Assembly: GCF_000429325.1 (NCBI RefSeq)
Contig: NZ_AUBQ01000014.1
Location: 1-64,000 of the forward strand
DNA from: Fundidesulfovibrio putealis DSM 16056
GTDB taxonomy: Bacteria; Desulfobacterota; Desulfovibrionia; Desulfovibrionales; Desulfovibrionaceae
DNA: 64,000 bases
Reading direction: 5' to 3'
In this document: positions 18,617-25,823 of the stretch, in pieces
Position numbering within the stretch: the stretch's first letter is position 1
How the letters are laid out: the number at the start of each line of letters is the position of its first letter
Notes under the pieces: generated by a model
The model's database searches: none
The model's input: only the letters and a program-made list of their open reading frames with translations
What the model was told of the DNA's origin: nothing
Made by a program: the position numbers and the translations under genes

Positions 18617-18991
18617 CTACGATGAATGACCAGCCATCATGGCCTGAAATCTGGCGCTCACGGTCTCCATGCGGGTACGGTTTGCGCCCAGGTCCCAGTA
18701 TCCAACCCGTGACGCCGAGCGAAAATGAATCAGCTTTTCTTCCGGTATCAGCAGAAATTCAACATCGTCCACAAAACCGAACAAACTGCTGGTGAAGGTA
18801 AAACGCATAAGCGGCCCCTCGCGGGAGACGAAAGCCGCGCCCGGCATGTTCTCCGCCACCCATTTGAGGCCGGTGAAAGCGTTCTCGGGATCGCGGGTGA
18901 AGCGTAACGGAGGCAGAACGCGGTCTTTTCCGGCGTTGCCAGGCACGCTGGTCACACAGTTGGGGGAAGACGGGCAGGGAGAGAGTTGCAT
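18617..18991 (-). CDS. DUF1499 family protein
   Basis: This 124-residue protein starts with the typical CPSSPNCVTS motif (residues 6-15). FVDDVEFLLIPEEKLIHFRSASRVGYWDLGANRTRME (about 75-110) is the DUF1499 core with its conserved FVDD and RSASR-G-D-G-NR residues. It has no signal peptide in this frame; many relatives carry an N-terminal membrane anchor. The gene stands alone between two terminators. Its function is unknown. Confidence 0.8.
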   Translation of the reverse strand: MQLSPCPSSPNCVTSVPGNAGKDRVLPPLRFTRDPENAFTGLKWVAENMPGAAFVSREGPLMRFTFTSSLFGFVDDVEFLLIPEEKLIHFRSASRVGYWDLGANRTRMETVSARFQAMMAGHSS

Positions 18992-19162
18992 GGTTTCTTA
19001 TGGCAAAGAAGCGCGCTCTCGTCCAGCGTTTGATCACGACGCGATACGATTCCCAGGTCTGCGCATCGGGGAGATGGCGCGGATGCAGACTCACGCCCAA
19101 AAGAAAGAGCTCAATCATCGCAACACATCCGGCATTTGGCAGACCGCATGCCGGGAGTCCGC

Positions 19163-19199
19163 AAAAAAAGAAGCCCCGGGCGTGAGGCTACCCGGGGCT
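19163..19199 (-). terminator. terminator of hypA-cooF
   Basis: On the minus strand AGCCCCGGG (19199-19191) pairs with CCCGGGGCT (19180-19172), followed by TCT and a T7 run (19169-19163): a textbook intrinsic terminator 130 bp after cooF. A second imperfect hairpin (19281-19291 with 19298-19308, one mismatch, no T run) lies nearer the cooF stop and may be an RNA-stabilising 3' structure. The gap 19000-19160 shows nothing else. Confidence 0.88.
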
Positions 19200-19329
19200 G
19201 CGCACGAGGCGTCGCTGACATGGCATGGGGGGGTGCCGTGGTCTGCGGCTTGTACACAATCTTTCTTCCCTCGCACACGCCGACCCGCACCAATTCCGGT
19301 GCGGGCCGACGGCAGGGATTCACAGGAAA

Positions 19330-19923
19330 CTAGGACTGGGTGGTGGTGGGAGCGTTGGTCGCTTCCAGAATGATCTGGGAGGCGCGCACCAACTCGGCCA
19401 CCTTGGCCTGGGCCTGAGCCTTGCGATATGTATCCAGATCCACGAACTGAAGCGCGTGCTTGGGGCAAGCCTCCACGCAAGCGCAAACTTCCTTGCCGTT
19501 GCTGGCGCGCCAAGCCTGGCAAAGGTCGCATTTCTTGGCGGAACCGTGGTTGGTTCTGCCGCCCTGCTCCGTCTCGCCCTCGACGCCGACCTCGATGGCT
19601 CCGAAGGGGCAAGCCATCACACACATCTTGCAACCGACGCAAAGGGATTCAACCACGTTGACCATGCCGTTCACCTGCTTGATGGCGCCGAACGGGCAGG
19701 CGTGGGCGCAAGGAGCGTCCTCGCAGTGGCGGCACTGGATGGGGAACTTCAGGTTGTCGACCTTCATCACCTTGATGCGGGGGACGACAGGGATGCCGCG
19801 CTTCTTGGCTTCGCGGAAAGGCATATTGATGTGAGCGCTGACGCAAGCAGCTTCGCACTTCTTGCAGCCGACGCACTTCTCGGGAGTTGCGTATACGATG
19901 GAATTTTCACACTGAATGGCCAT
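19330..19923 (-). CDS. cooF: CooF-type polyferredoxin, electron carrier to the Coo hydrogenase
   Basis: This 197-residue protein has four [4Fe-4S] motifs: CVGCKKCEAAC, CRHCEDAPCAHAC, CVGCKMCVMAC, and CDLC plus CACVEAC. This is the HycB/CooF family, which passes electrons from CO dehydrogenase or another donor to a group 4 [NiFe] hydrogenase. The second ATG (19923) is chosen because GGAGG lies 7 bases before it but only 1 base before the first. It overlaps hypA by 17 bp. No CO dehydrogenase gene is in this window. The C-terminal helix and Thr-rich tail are specific to this protein. Confidence 0.88.
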   Translation of the reverse strand: MAIQCENSIVYATPEKCVGCKKCEAACVSAHINMPFREAKKRGIPVVPRIKVMKVDNLKFPIQCRHCEDAPCAHACPFGAIKQVNGMVNVVESLCVGCKMCVMACPFGAIEVGVEGETEQGGRTNHGSAKKCDLCQAWRASNGKEVCACVEACPKHALQFVDLDTYRKAQAQAKVAELVRASQIILEATNAPTTTQS

Positions 19924-20299
19924 GGCCATGCCTCCGTGTTGGGTGTTCGACCTCGATGCTTTTCACGTACAGCTCACGCCCGGTCGAGAGCGTGACGCTG
20001 GATTTTTCGCACACCGGGCAACGCAGGATGCGTCCCTTCCTGGTGGCGGGCGCGGCGCAGACGTCGCAAATGCCGCTGGCCTCTATCTTTTCAACGATCA
20101 GTTTCGCTCCATCCGCCGGGGTCCCAAGGGCGATCATCTCGAAGCAGGCGGCCAGGGTGTTTTCCTCGACGCCCGCGTATTCGCCCACGCACATGTCGAT
20201 CTGGCGCACGGCTCCCGTATAGACATCCCCGGAACCGGCCCCCCGGACCTGTTGCAGGACGATGTCCAGAATGCTCATTGCTAACGACGACTCATGCAT
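19907..20299 (-). CDS. hypA: hydrogenase nickel-insertion accessory protein HypA
   Basis: This 130-residue protein begins MHESS; His2 is the nickel ligand. The zinc site is CDVC followed by CPVC (about residues 77-98). The tail HPTRRHGHGHSV is histidine-rich and could hold nickel. It delivers Ni to hydrogenase large subunits, here presumably CooH. GGAGAACC lies 7 bases before the ATG. In D. vulgaris I recall hypA and cooF directly following cooH; here they form a separate unit behind a PEP-CTERM gene. Confidence 0.93.
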   Translation of the reverse strand: MHESSLAMSILDIVLQQVRGAGSGDVYTGAVRQIDMCVGEYAGVEENTLAACFEMIALGTPADGAKLIVEKIEASGICDVCAAPATRKGRILRCPVCEKSSVTLSTGRELYVKSIEVEHPTRRHGHGHSV

Positions 20300-20363
20300 T
20301 GCGGTTCTCCGGCGAGCTGCTGCTCGTCACGGTTTTTCCTTCTCCCATTTTCCAGGGCGATAC

Positions 20364-20379
20364 TGTCAGCAGGACGACA
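20364..20379 (-). promoter_or_regulatory. CooA-type operator upstream of hypA-cooF
   Basis: The plus strand reads TGTCA-GCAGGA-CGACA, an exact match to the TGTCA-N6-CGACA site known for the CO sensor CooA of Rhodospirillum rubrum. It lies 65 bp before the hypA ATG. No good -10 is visible at the class II distance. The remaining gap to the PEP-CTERM terminator (20380-20657) holds no gene I can support. Confidence 0.75.
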
Positions 20380-20657
20380 AAACTCGAAAAATGTGCGGAA
20401 AAATGAATTTATTTGGCAAGAGAAAACCGCATAAGGCCAACGGTATGAGGCGTCTTGGAATATGCCATAATTACGGGGTGATGGGCATCAGCACAGCGTG
20501 ACCCACGGTTAGAGAATAATCCACGCGGGCGGAGGATCCCGATAGGAACGCTTGAACTGCCGAGCATTTTCTGGGGCGTGAGGGGATGCAGGAGTACGGG
20601 GGGATGCGATGAAAGGGAAGCAGGGAATTGCGCGCACACTGCGTGCTGACACGGTAA

Positions 20658-20687
20658 AGGCCGGAAGGGTATCCCCTCCCGGCCTTC
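20658..20687 (-). terminator. hairpin after the first PEP-CTERM gene
   Basis: On the minus strand AAGGCCGG (20687-20680) pairs with CCGGCCTT (20665-20658), with further partial pairing of the GAGGGG and CCCTT parts of the loop. It starts 35 bp after the stop codon. There is no clear T run, so termination efficiency is uncertain. Confidence 0.6.
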
Positions 20688-20721
20688 ACGCTCTTAACTG
20701 AGTGAGTATGAATCTGGTCGA

Positions 20722-21306
20722 TTAGGCGGCCTTGCGGCGGCGCATCCACGCCAGGCCGGCAGCGCCGACGCCCAGAAGCAGCAGGGTGCCGGGCTCAGGA
20801 ACTGCGCCGGGATTGGGAGGAGGCAGCGTGCCGCCGTCGATGGAGAGGGCGGACTTTGCGAGGGTCACGGCCCAGCCAGCGGCAGTGTTGTCGATTTCAA
20901 TCCACACCTGCAGACCGGTAGCGATGTCATCGAAGAAATTCGCACCGAGGGCGAAATTGGTGAACGCCCAGACATCGTTTCCGCCGGCAAGCGAACCAAG
21001 AAGCGTCTTGACGCCGTTGTCATACGCATAAATGTAATCGACTTCACCTGCAGAGGCGTCAACGTCGAAAGCGCTGATGTTGAGCGCGGCCGTGGTGATG
21101 GTTCCAGCAATGGCAGAGTGGTTCCATCCCCAATCCATGCCCCACCAGCGGTAGTAAGGAGAGTTGTACTTGTTCGCATCGACATCAACAAAATAAGTCG
21201 ATGCAGTCTGCTTTGAGAAATCCTGCACATCTGTAACTGCAGCCATTGACAAACTCGAGAAAAGCAGCACCGCCCCTATACACAGCCCAATTGAACTCCT
21301 AAGCAT
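20722..21306 (-). CDS. PEP-CTERM sorting-domain protein
   Basis: This 194-residue secreted protein starts at the ATG 8 bases after AAGGAGG. A signal peptide (LRSSIGLCIGAVLLFSSLSMAA, about 2-23) precedes a beta-rich, Asp/Tyr/Trp-rich body. The C-terminus is VPEPGTLLLLGVGAAGLAW followed by MRRRKAA, the exosortase sorting signal: PEP motif, membrane helix, basic tail. The exosortase encoded at 47826-48704 would be expected to process it. It sits alone between cooH and hypA. No strong promoter is visible. The body gives no recognisable domain. Confidence 0.9.
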   Translation of the reverse strand: MLRSSIGLCIGAVLLFSSLSMAAVTDVQDFSKQTASTYFVDVDANKYNSPYYRWWGMDWGWNHSAIAGTITTAALNISAFDVDASAGEVDYIYAYDNGVKTLLGSLAGGNDVWAFTNFALGANFFDDIATGLQVWIEIDNTAAGWAVTLAKSALSIDGGTLPPPNPGAVPEPGTLLLLGVGAAGLAWMRRRKAA

Positions 21307-21345
21307 CACCATTCCCTCCTTGTAATATTGCATCATCTCCACCAC

Positions 21346-22194
21346 ATTTTTACACCAAATTTATTCGATCGGGACATTTCACACTTTTAATGGAACAAAT
21401 GGCAACATACAAAAACCGTTCCAAAACGTAACCAGCTAAAAACATGGCACAATACCAAGCTACCCGAAGAATCTTTTGTAAATATGTCCGACAACAGGAA
21501 GCATCGCGAGGCAAAGGAACCAACTCACTCCCTCTCGCCAAGTCGCTTCCCATGCGACGCCCATATCGGCTATTTGAAATAATCGCGATCTTAATACATG
21601 GAGATAAACAACAATCAGTACCCTGACTTACATCTCTTTGGATTCAGACATACACAACAAGCTCCCACGGGAACACCTTGAAACATTATCCCAACATTAC
21701 AGCGTGATACCGCCCGACGAACAACACGCACGCCTATACAAACCATGGCAAATGCGCATTGACCAAACGAATAACCACTCTTGGACGCATGGCAAAAGTT
21801 CTGTAAACAATCCCGACAAACCTCGCAAAGCGAAGCGCAACCATTAATACCACTCAAATACATCGAGAACTTAGCATGCACACAAACATGCATTCTGAAG
21901 CTCCATCACGACCACCAACGACATCAATATATACAAAACAAACAACATGCACATCAATCACCATTGATGCAAAACAAAATATCCACACACCTACCACTCT
22001 CAAACTTAATAGCATTAACAATCTTTGACACTTTCACGACATTTCCACGACACACAAATCAAGATTCGCAACGAATACGTGCACGTAACCTATCAATACA
22101 TTTTCAATACACAAGCCAAACCCATGTCATTCCAGCTATACATCCTTACTCCAGGAAAATTTCTGAATTCTTTGCATGCATTTCCCGAATACAA
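21346..22194. other. A/C-rich, G-poor noncoding segment
   Basis: About 850 bp between the first PEP-CTERM gene and the cooH terminator are strikingly AT-rich, and on the plus strand very poor in G (long A/C-rich runs around 21880-22120). Neighbouring genes are strongly GC-rich. Open frames in it have no ribosome binding site, domain or normal codon use; one plus-strand frame even reads through the cooH terminator. I regard it as noncoding, of unknown role. Confidence 0.6.
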
Positions 22195-22220
22195 CAAAAA
22201 AGCCGCCCCGGAGGGCGGCT
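22195..22220 (-). terminator. terminator of the cooMKLXUH operon
   Basis: On the minus strand AGCCGCCC (22220-22213), loop TCCG, GGGCGGCT (22208-22201) is followed by a run of T (22200-22196). It begins 30 bp after the cooH stop and should end the main hydrogenase transcript before the PEP-CTERM gene. Confidence 0.9.
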
Positions 22221-22250
22221 CGTTGGACTCACAGAGTCTTGGCAGCGCGA

Positions 22251-23336
22251 TCAGCGCTCGGTGCAGGAGATGCAGGGGTCGATGCTGTTGACGATGAGCG
22301 GGATATCCGCCACCTGGCAGCCCGCCATCATCACCTGGAGGGCCTCCCAGTTCATGTAGGTAGGCACGCGCCACTTCAGGCGCTGAGGCATGTCCGTTCC
22401 GTCGGAGCGCACGTAGTAGAACACCTCGCCGCGCGGAGCCTCGGAGCGGGCGATGGCCTCGCCCTCAGGAATCTGCACGAACCCGGCGAGCTGGTTGGGG
22501 CCTTCGGGCATGTGCTCCAGGCACTGCTCCACGAGGGACACGGACTCCACGGCTTCCCGAATCCGCAGCATGGCGCGCGAATGCACGTCGCCTGCGGTGT
22601 CGGTCTGCACCTCGAAGTTCAGCTCGGGATAGACGGCGTAGGGAGCCTTGCGGCGCACGTCGTAGTTCACGCCCGAAGCGCGCGCCACAGGCCCGACCAC
22701 TTCGTATTCGATGGCCTTGTCCAGGGGCAGCACGCCGATGCCCTGGGTGCGGGTCTTGATGAGCGGGTCGGTGTCGTAGACGTTGTGCAGCTCGGCAACC
22801 AGGGGTTTCAGCTTGTTCAGCTGGGCGAGCATGAAGCCCTTGCTCTCTTCGTCGATATCGTAGCGGCAGCCGCCGATGGTCAGCGCGCCCAGGTTCATGC
22901 GGTTGCCGTACACGCCTTCCTTCACGTCCTGCATGATCTCGCGGATTTCCATGGCGTGCATGAACAGCGAGTCGAAGCCCACCAGGTGGGCCATGATGCC
23001 CACGTTGAACAGGTGGGAGGCGATGCGCTTCACCTCGTCGGCGATGACGCGCAGATACTGCGCGCGCTCGGGCACCACGATGCCCGCCAGGTTCTCCAGG
23101 GCCATGCAGTAGGTGGCCGGATGGCTGTTGGAGCACAGGGAGCAGACGCGCTCGGTGAGGGTGATGTTCTGGAACCAGTTGCGGTTCATGGCCAGGGCTT
23201 CCATGCCGCGATGCACGTGCCCGGCGGCCAGTTCCACGGCGCGCACGGTTTCTCCCTCGACCTTGACGTCGAAGTACATGGGCTCTTCGAGCGCCACGTG
23301 CAGAGGGCCGACCGGCAGAGTGTATGTCGAGGACAT
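22251..23336 (-). CDS. cooH: CO-type energy-converting [NiFe] hydrogenase large subunit
   Basis: This 361-residue catalytic subunit has both nickel-binding CxxC motifs: ERVCSLCSNSH (Cys65, Cys68) and DPCISCTER (Cys355, Cys358). The protein ends three residues after the last ligand, so no C-terminal maturation peptide is present, as in CooH. It is related to NuoD. The ATG at 23336 follows AAGGAGG by 7 bases and overlaps the cooU stop (TAATG). The complex reduces protons to H2 and is thought to couple this to ion translocation by CooM/CooK. In Desulfovibrio it may also run in CO or hydrogen cycling. Confidence 0.93.
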   Translation of the reverse strand: MSSTYTLPVGPLHVALEEPMYFDVKVEGETVRAVELAAGHVHRGMEALAMNRNWFQNITLTERVCSLCSNSHPATYCMALENLAGIVVPERAQYLRVIADEVKRIASHLFNVGIMAHLVGFDSLFMHAMEIREIMQDVKEGVYGNRMNLGALTIGGCRYDIDEESKGFMLAQLNKLKPLVAELHNVYDTDPLIKTRTQGIGVLPLDKAIEYEVVGPVARASGVNYDVRRKAPYAVYPELNFEVQTDTAGDVHSRAMLRIREAVESVSLVEQCLEHMPEGPNQLAGFVQIPEGEAIARSEAPRGEVFYYVRSDGTDMPQRLKWRVPTYMNWEALQVMMAGCQVADIPLIVNSIDPCISCTER

Positions 23337-23884
23337 TATTTTGCCTCCTTGGCCCACTTGGGCATGTCCATGCCGGAGAAGACCTTCTCCCAGAGGGTTT
23401 TGGTGCTCGCTCCGTTCATCATGGTGGACAAGGGAATCAGCTTGTCCAACTGGCCCGCGTCCAGGTCCTTGTCGATGAACAGCCTGCGCGGGTTGGGATG
23501 GTTCTCGACCTTGATGCCGTAGAGTTCCATGAACTCGCGCTCGTTCCAGTCGGCGTTGCGGAACCAGCGGGAGATCGAGGGGACCCGGGGCGGGTCCTCG
23601 TCCACGCAGACGCTGACGGTCAGGACAACGCCGTCCAGGTCGAAGTGGTAGGCGATCTCACGGCCGTCCACACGGGCGTACTTGTCGGTGCGGTAGGCGG
23701 TGATGGTCAGGAGCCTGGCTCGCGCCGCAGCAAGCCTGGGGGCCAGCAGTTCCAGCGCGCCGGACTCGCAGAGCTTCACCCAGCCGTAGGAGTTGTTCTT
23801 CAGGTCCTTGGTCCAGTGGACGCTGTCCTCGCCGAGCAGCGTGGTGACGGCGTCGGTCAATATCTTTTGGGCGATTTCATTCAT
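23336..23884 (-). CDS. cooU: Coo hydrogenase 30-kDa subunit (NuoC-like)
   Basis: This 182-residue protein corresponds to NuoC. The signature region reads SISRWFRNADWNEREFMELYGIKVENHPNPRRLFID (about 105-140), where complex I has [14 protein letters not shown] and HPxxR. It joins the large and small hydrogenase subunits and carries no cofactor. ATG 23884 is taken over an in-frame start four codons upstream; it overlaps cooX by 8 bp. Confidence 0.88.
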   Translation of the reverse strand: MNEIAQKILTDAVTTLLGEDSVHWTKDLKNNSYGWVKLCESGALELLAPRLAAARARLLTITAYRTDKYARVDGREIAYHFDLDGVVLTVSVCVDEDPPRVPSISRWFRNADWNEREFMELYGIKVENHPNPRRLFIDKDLDAGQLDKLIPLSTMMNGASTKTLWEKVFSGMDMPKWAKEAK

Positions 23885-24413
23885 CGCTGGTCTCACTTGT
23901 TTCCATGGCGGGTTTCGCGGGAACAGAGCGCTTGGCCAGGCTCTCGCGCTTGCAGGAAGGGCACATCAGGAAACGGTCCGGGTACTTGGTCCCCAGGGCT
24001 TCCACGATCACGGCGGGACGGGGCTGGATGCGTGAGCCGCAGGTGGAGCATTGCCCGTAACGCACGAAGCTGTCCTCGCGCACGGCGAAGCGGTCCTCGC
24101 CGCGATGGGCCATGTGCCAGTCGTCGGTCATGGTCAGGGCCTTGGTGGGGCAGTAGTGGGCGCACAGGCCGCAGAAGACGCAGCTGTTGTGCCAGAGCAC
24201 GTACTCAACGCCAGAGCCGTCCTCGACCACGCGCATCTGGATGGCCCCGGCAGCGCACACGTGTCGGCAGATGCCGCACAGGATGCATTTGCTCTTGTCG
24301 TGGTTGGCCTTGCCGCGAAACCGCGCCGGGGTGTGGGCCGGGGCGAAGGGGAAGGCCTCGGTGCTGGGACCGGCCAGCAGGTTCTTCACCATTATTTTCA
24401 GGAACGGGAGCAT
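23877..24413 (-). CDS. cooX: Coo hydrogenase ferredoxin-like subunit (2x[4Fe-4S] plus zinc-ribbon-like tail)
   Basis: This 178-residue NuoI-like subunit has two ferredoxin motifs: CILCGICRHVC with its partner cysteine, and CVFCGLCAHYCP. After them comes an added C-terminal segment with CSTCGS and CPSCKRE, a zinc-ribbon-like or rubredoxin-like pair not found in NuoI. The ATG at 24413 lies inside the end of cooL (16-bp overlap) and fits the hydrophobic family start LPFLKIMVKNLL. It carries electrons from CooF to the small subunit. Confidence 0.88.
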   Translation of the reverse strand: MLPFLKIMVKNLLAGPSTEAFPFAPAHTPARFRGKANHDKSKCILCGICRHVCAAGAIQMRVVEDGSGVEYVLWHNSCVFCGLCAHYCPTKALTMTDDWHMAHRGEDRFAVREDSFVRYGQCSTCGSRIQPRPAVIVEALGTKYPDRFLMCPSCKRESLAKRSVPAKPAMETSETSDE

Positions 24414-24853
24414 GCGCCCTCCTCCATGCGTTCTTTCCAGACCTCCAGGGCCTTGGCGATGCCTTCGATGATGGCCTGGGGCCTTGGCGGACATCCGGGA
24501 ACGATCACGTCCAGGTTGATGTACTGGTCCAGGGCGGTGTCGCAGGTGTAGCTGTCGCGAAAGGCTCCGCCCGTCACCGGGCAGACGCCCACGGCCACCG
24601 TGACCTTGGGGTGGGGGATTTCGTCGAACACCCTAAGCACCTTGTCGCGCACGCGCAGGGTCAGGGGGCCGGAGATGAGCACGATGTCGGCGTGGCGCGG
24701 GCTGCCGCAGTATTTGCAGCCAAGGCGCTCCACGTCGTAGCGCGGTATGAGGGCCGTGGTGGCCATTTCCACGTCACAGCCGTTACAGGATCCGGCGTTC
24801 AGCCGGTAGATCCACGGGGAGCGCGTGACGAGACTTCCGAGGGACTTGAACAT
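24398..24853 (-). CDS. cooL: Coo hydrogenase small subunit (NuoB-like)
   Basis: This 151-residue subunit holds the proximal [4Fe-4S] cluster. Its cysteines are in GSCNGCDVEM (Cys23, Cys26), VGVCPVTGG (Cys91) and PGCPPRPQ (Cys121). An extra CKYC pair lies at about 46-49. It is homologous to NuoB and EchC. The gene starts 10 bp after cooK and overlaps cooX. Confidence 0.92.
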   Translation of the reverse strand: MFKSLGSLVTRSPWIYRLNAGSCNGCDVEMATTALIPRYDVERLGCKYCGSPRHADIVLISGPLTLRVRDKVLRVFDEIPHPKVTVAVGVCPVTGGAFRDSYTCDTALDQYINLDVIVPGCPPRPQAIIEGIAKALEVWKERMEEGACSRS

Positions 24854-24863
24854 GATATCCTCG

Positions 24864-25823
24864 CTAACGCAGGATTGAAGCCAAGCCCAGGCTCACCAGA
24901 GCCAGCGGGGCGGCGTATTTGACGAACACGGTGAACCCCTGCTCCAGGCGCAGGCGGCCCGTGGAGACCCTGAAGCAGGTCACCGTGACCAGCATCAGGG
25001 TCAGGCACTTGGCCACGTGCCAGATGAGGTTCACGAGCACGTTGGAACCCAGGGGATTGGGCCAGAACAGGGCGACGACCAGCTCCAGCACGATCACCAG
25101 CTTTACGGCGGACATCAGGTTGAAGGCCGCAAGCAGCGGGCCGGAGTATTCCAGCAGGGGGCCTTCGATGACCTCGGGCTCGGCCTCGGGGATGTCGAAC
25201 AGGCCCACGCTCATGGTGCCGGGGATGAAGATAATCATCGCGGCCAGGGCGGGAAGCATCACCGGGTCAAAAAGCAGCGGCCCGTTGGCATACTGATAGT
25301 TCATGATGGTCTGAAGGGACATGGCCGCCTCGCCCACGCCTCCGGCGCGAGCGCCGCAGGCCAGGAAAGCTGCGATGAGCGGCATCTCGTAGGCGAACAT
25401 GATGGCCATCTCGCGCGAGAAGCCAAGCGCGCCGTAAGGCGAGCTGGAGGCCGAACCGGCCACCATGAAGGCCATGGCCGGGATGGGCAGCAGGTACAGG
25501 AGCAGCAAGAGGTCCCCAAGGCCGGTGACGCCGGACCACACGCCGCCGATGGGCATGAGCGCCGCCGTGACCAGCACTCCGGCCAGTCCCAGCACCGGGG
25601 CCAGGATGAAGGCCGCCTCGTTGGCCGAGGTGGGGATCAGGGTTTCCTTGGTGCACAGCTTCAGGATGTCCAGCGCGGGCTGGATGAGCGGCGGGCCGAC
25701 CCGGCGCTGCAGACGTGCCGCCACGCGGCGGTCGATGCCCTTGAGGAACAGCCCCAGGGCCAGTGCTGCCGCTCCGCCAGGGAAGACAAGCAGGGCGAAG
25801 GTCGCTTCCAGTATATTACTCAT
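24864..25823 (-). CDS. cooK: Coo hydrogenase membrane subunit (NuoH-like)
   Basis: This 319-residue membrane protein has about eight helices. RRVGPPLIQPALDILKLCTKE near the N-terminus and LLEYSGPLLAAFNLMSAVKL in the middle match the NuoH/EchB/CooK family, but the quinone-loop ERKxxGRxQxRxGPN of complex I is absent, as expected for a hydrogenase. It overlaps cooM by 8 bp. It links the hydrogenase module to the CooM antiporter module. Confidence 0.92.
   Translation of the reverse strand: MSNILEATFALLVFPGGAAALALGLFLKGIDRRVAARLQRRVGPPLIQPALDILKLCTKETLIPTSANEAAFILAPVLGLAGVLVTAALMPIGGVWSGVTGLGDLLLLLYLLPIPAMAFMVAGSASSSPYGALGFSREMAIMFAYEMPLIAAFLACGARAGGVGEAAMSLQTIMNYQYANGPLLFDPVMLPALAAMIIFIPGTMSVGLFDIPEAEPEVIEGPLLEYSGPLLAAFNLMSAVKLVIVLELVVALFWPNPLGSNVLVNLIWHVAKCLTLMLVTVTCFRVSTGRLRLEQGFTVFVKYAAPLALVSLGLASILR

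Noticed and set aside
20403-20501. A 32-residue plus-strand frame starting NLFGKRKPHKANG
   Set aside because: Only a weak GGAAAAA lies upstream and no homologue is recognised; too little to call a gene.
21328-21344. A GG-N10-GC spacing before the first PEP-CTERM gene
   Set aside because: Four of seven -24 bases are wrong and the predicted start falls in the ribosome binding site.
21615-21893. A Cys-rich 92-residue minus-strand frame
   Set aside because: The cysteines follow from G/T-rich sequence on that strand; there is no signal peptide, motif or ribosome site.
21781-22359. A 192-residue plus-strand frame in the A/C-rich segment
   Set aside because: It runs through the cooH terminator and into cooH in antisense, has no ribosome site, and its His/Gln/Thr-rich composition reflects the A/C bias.
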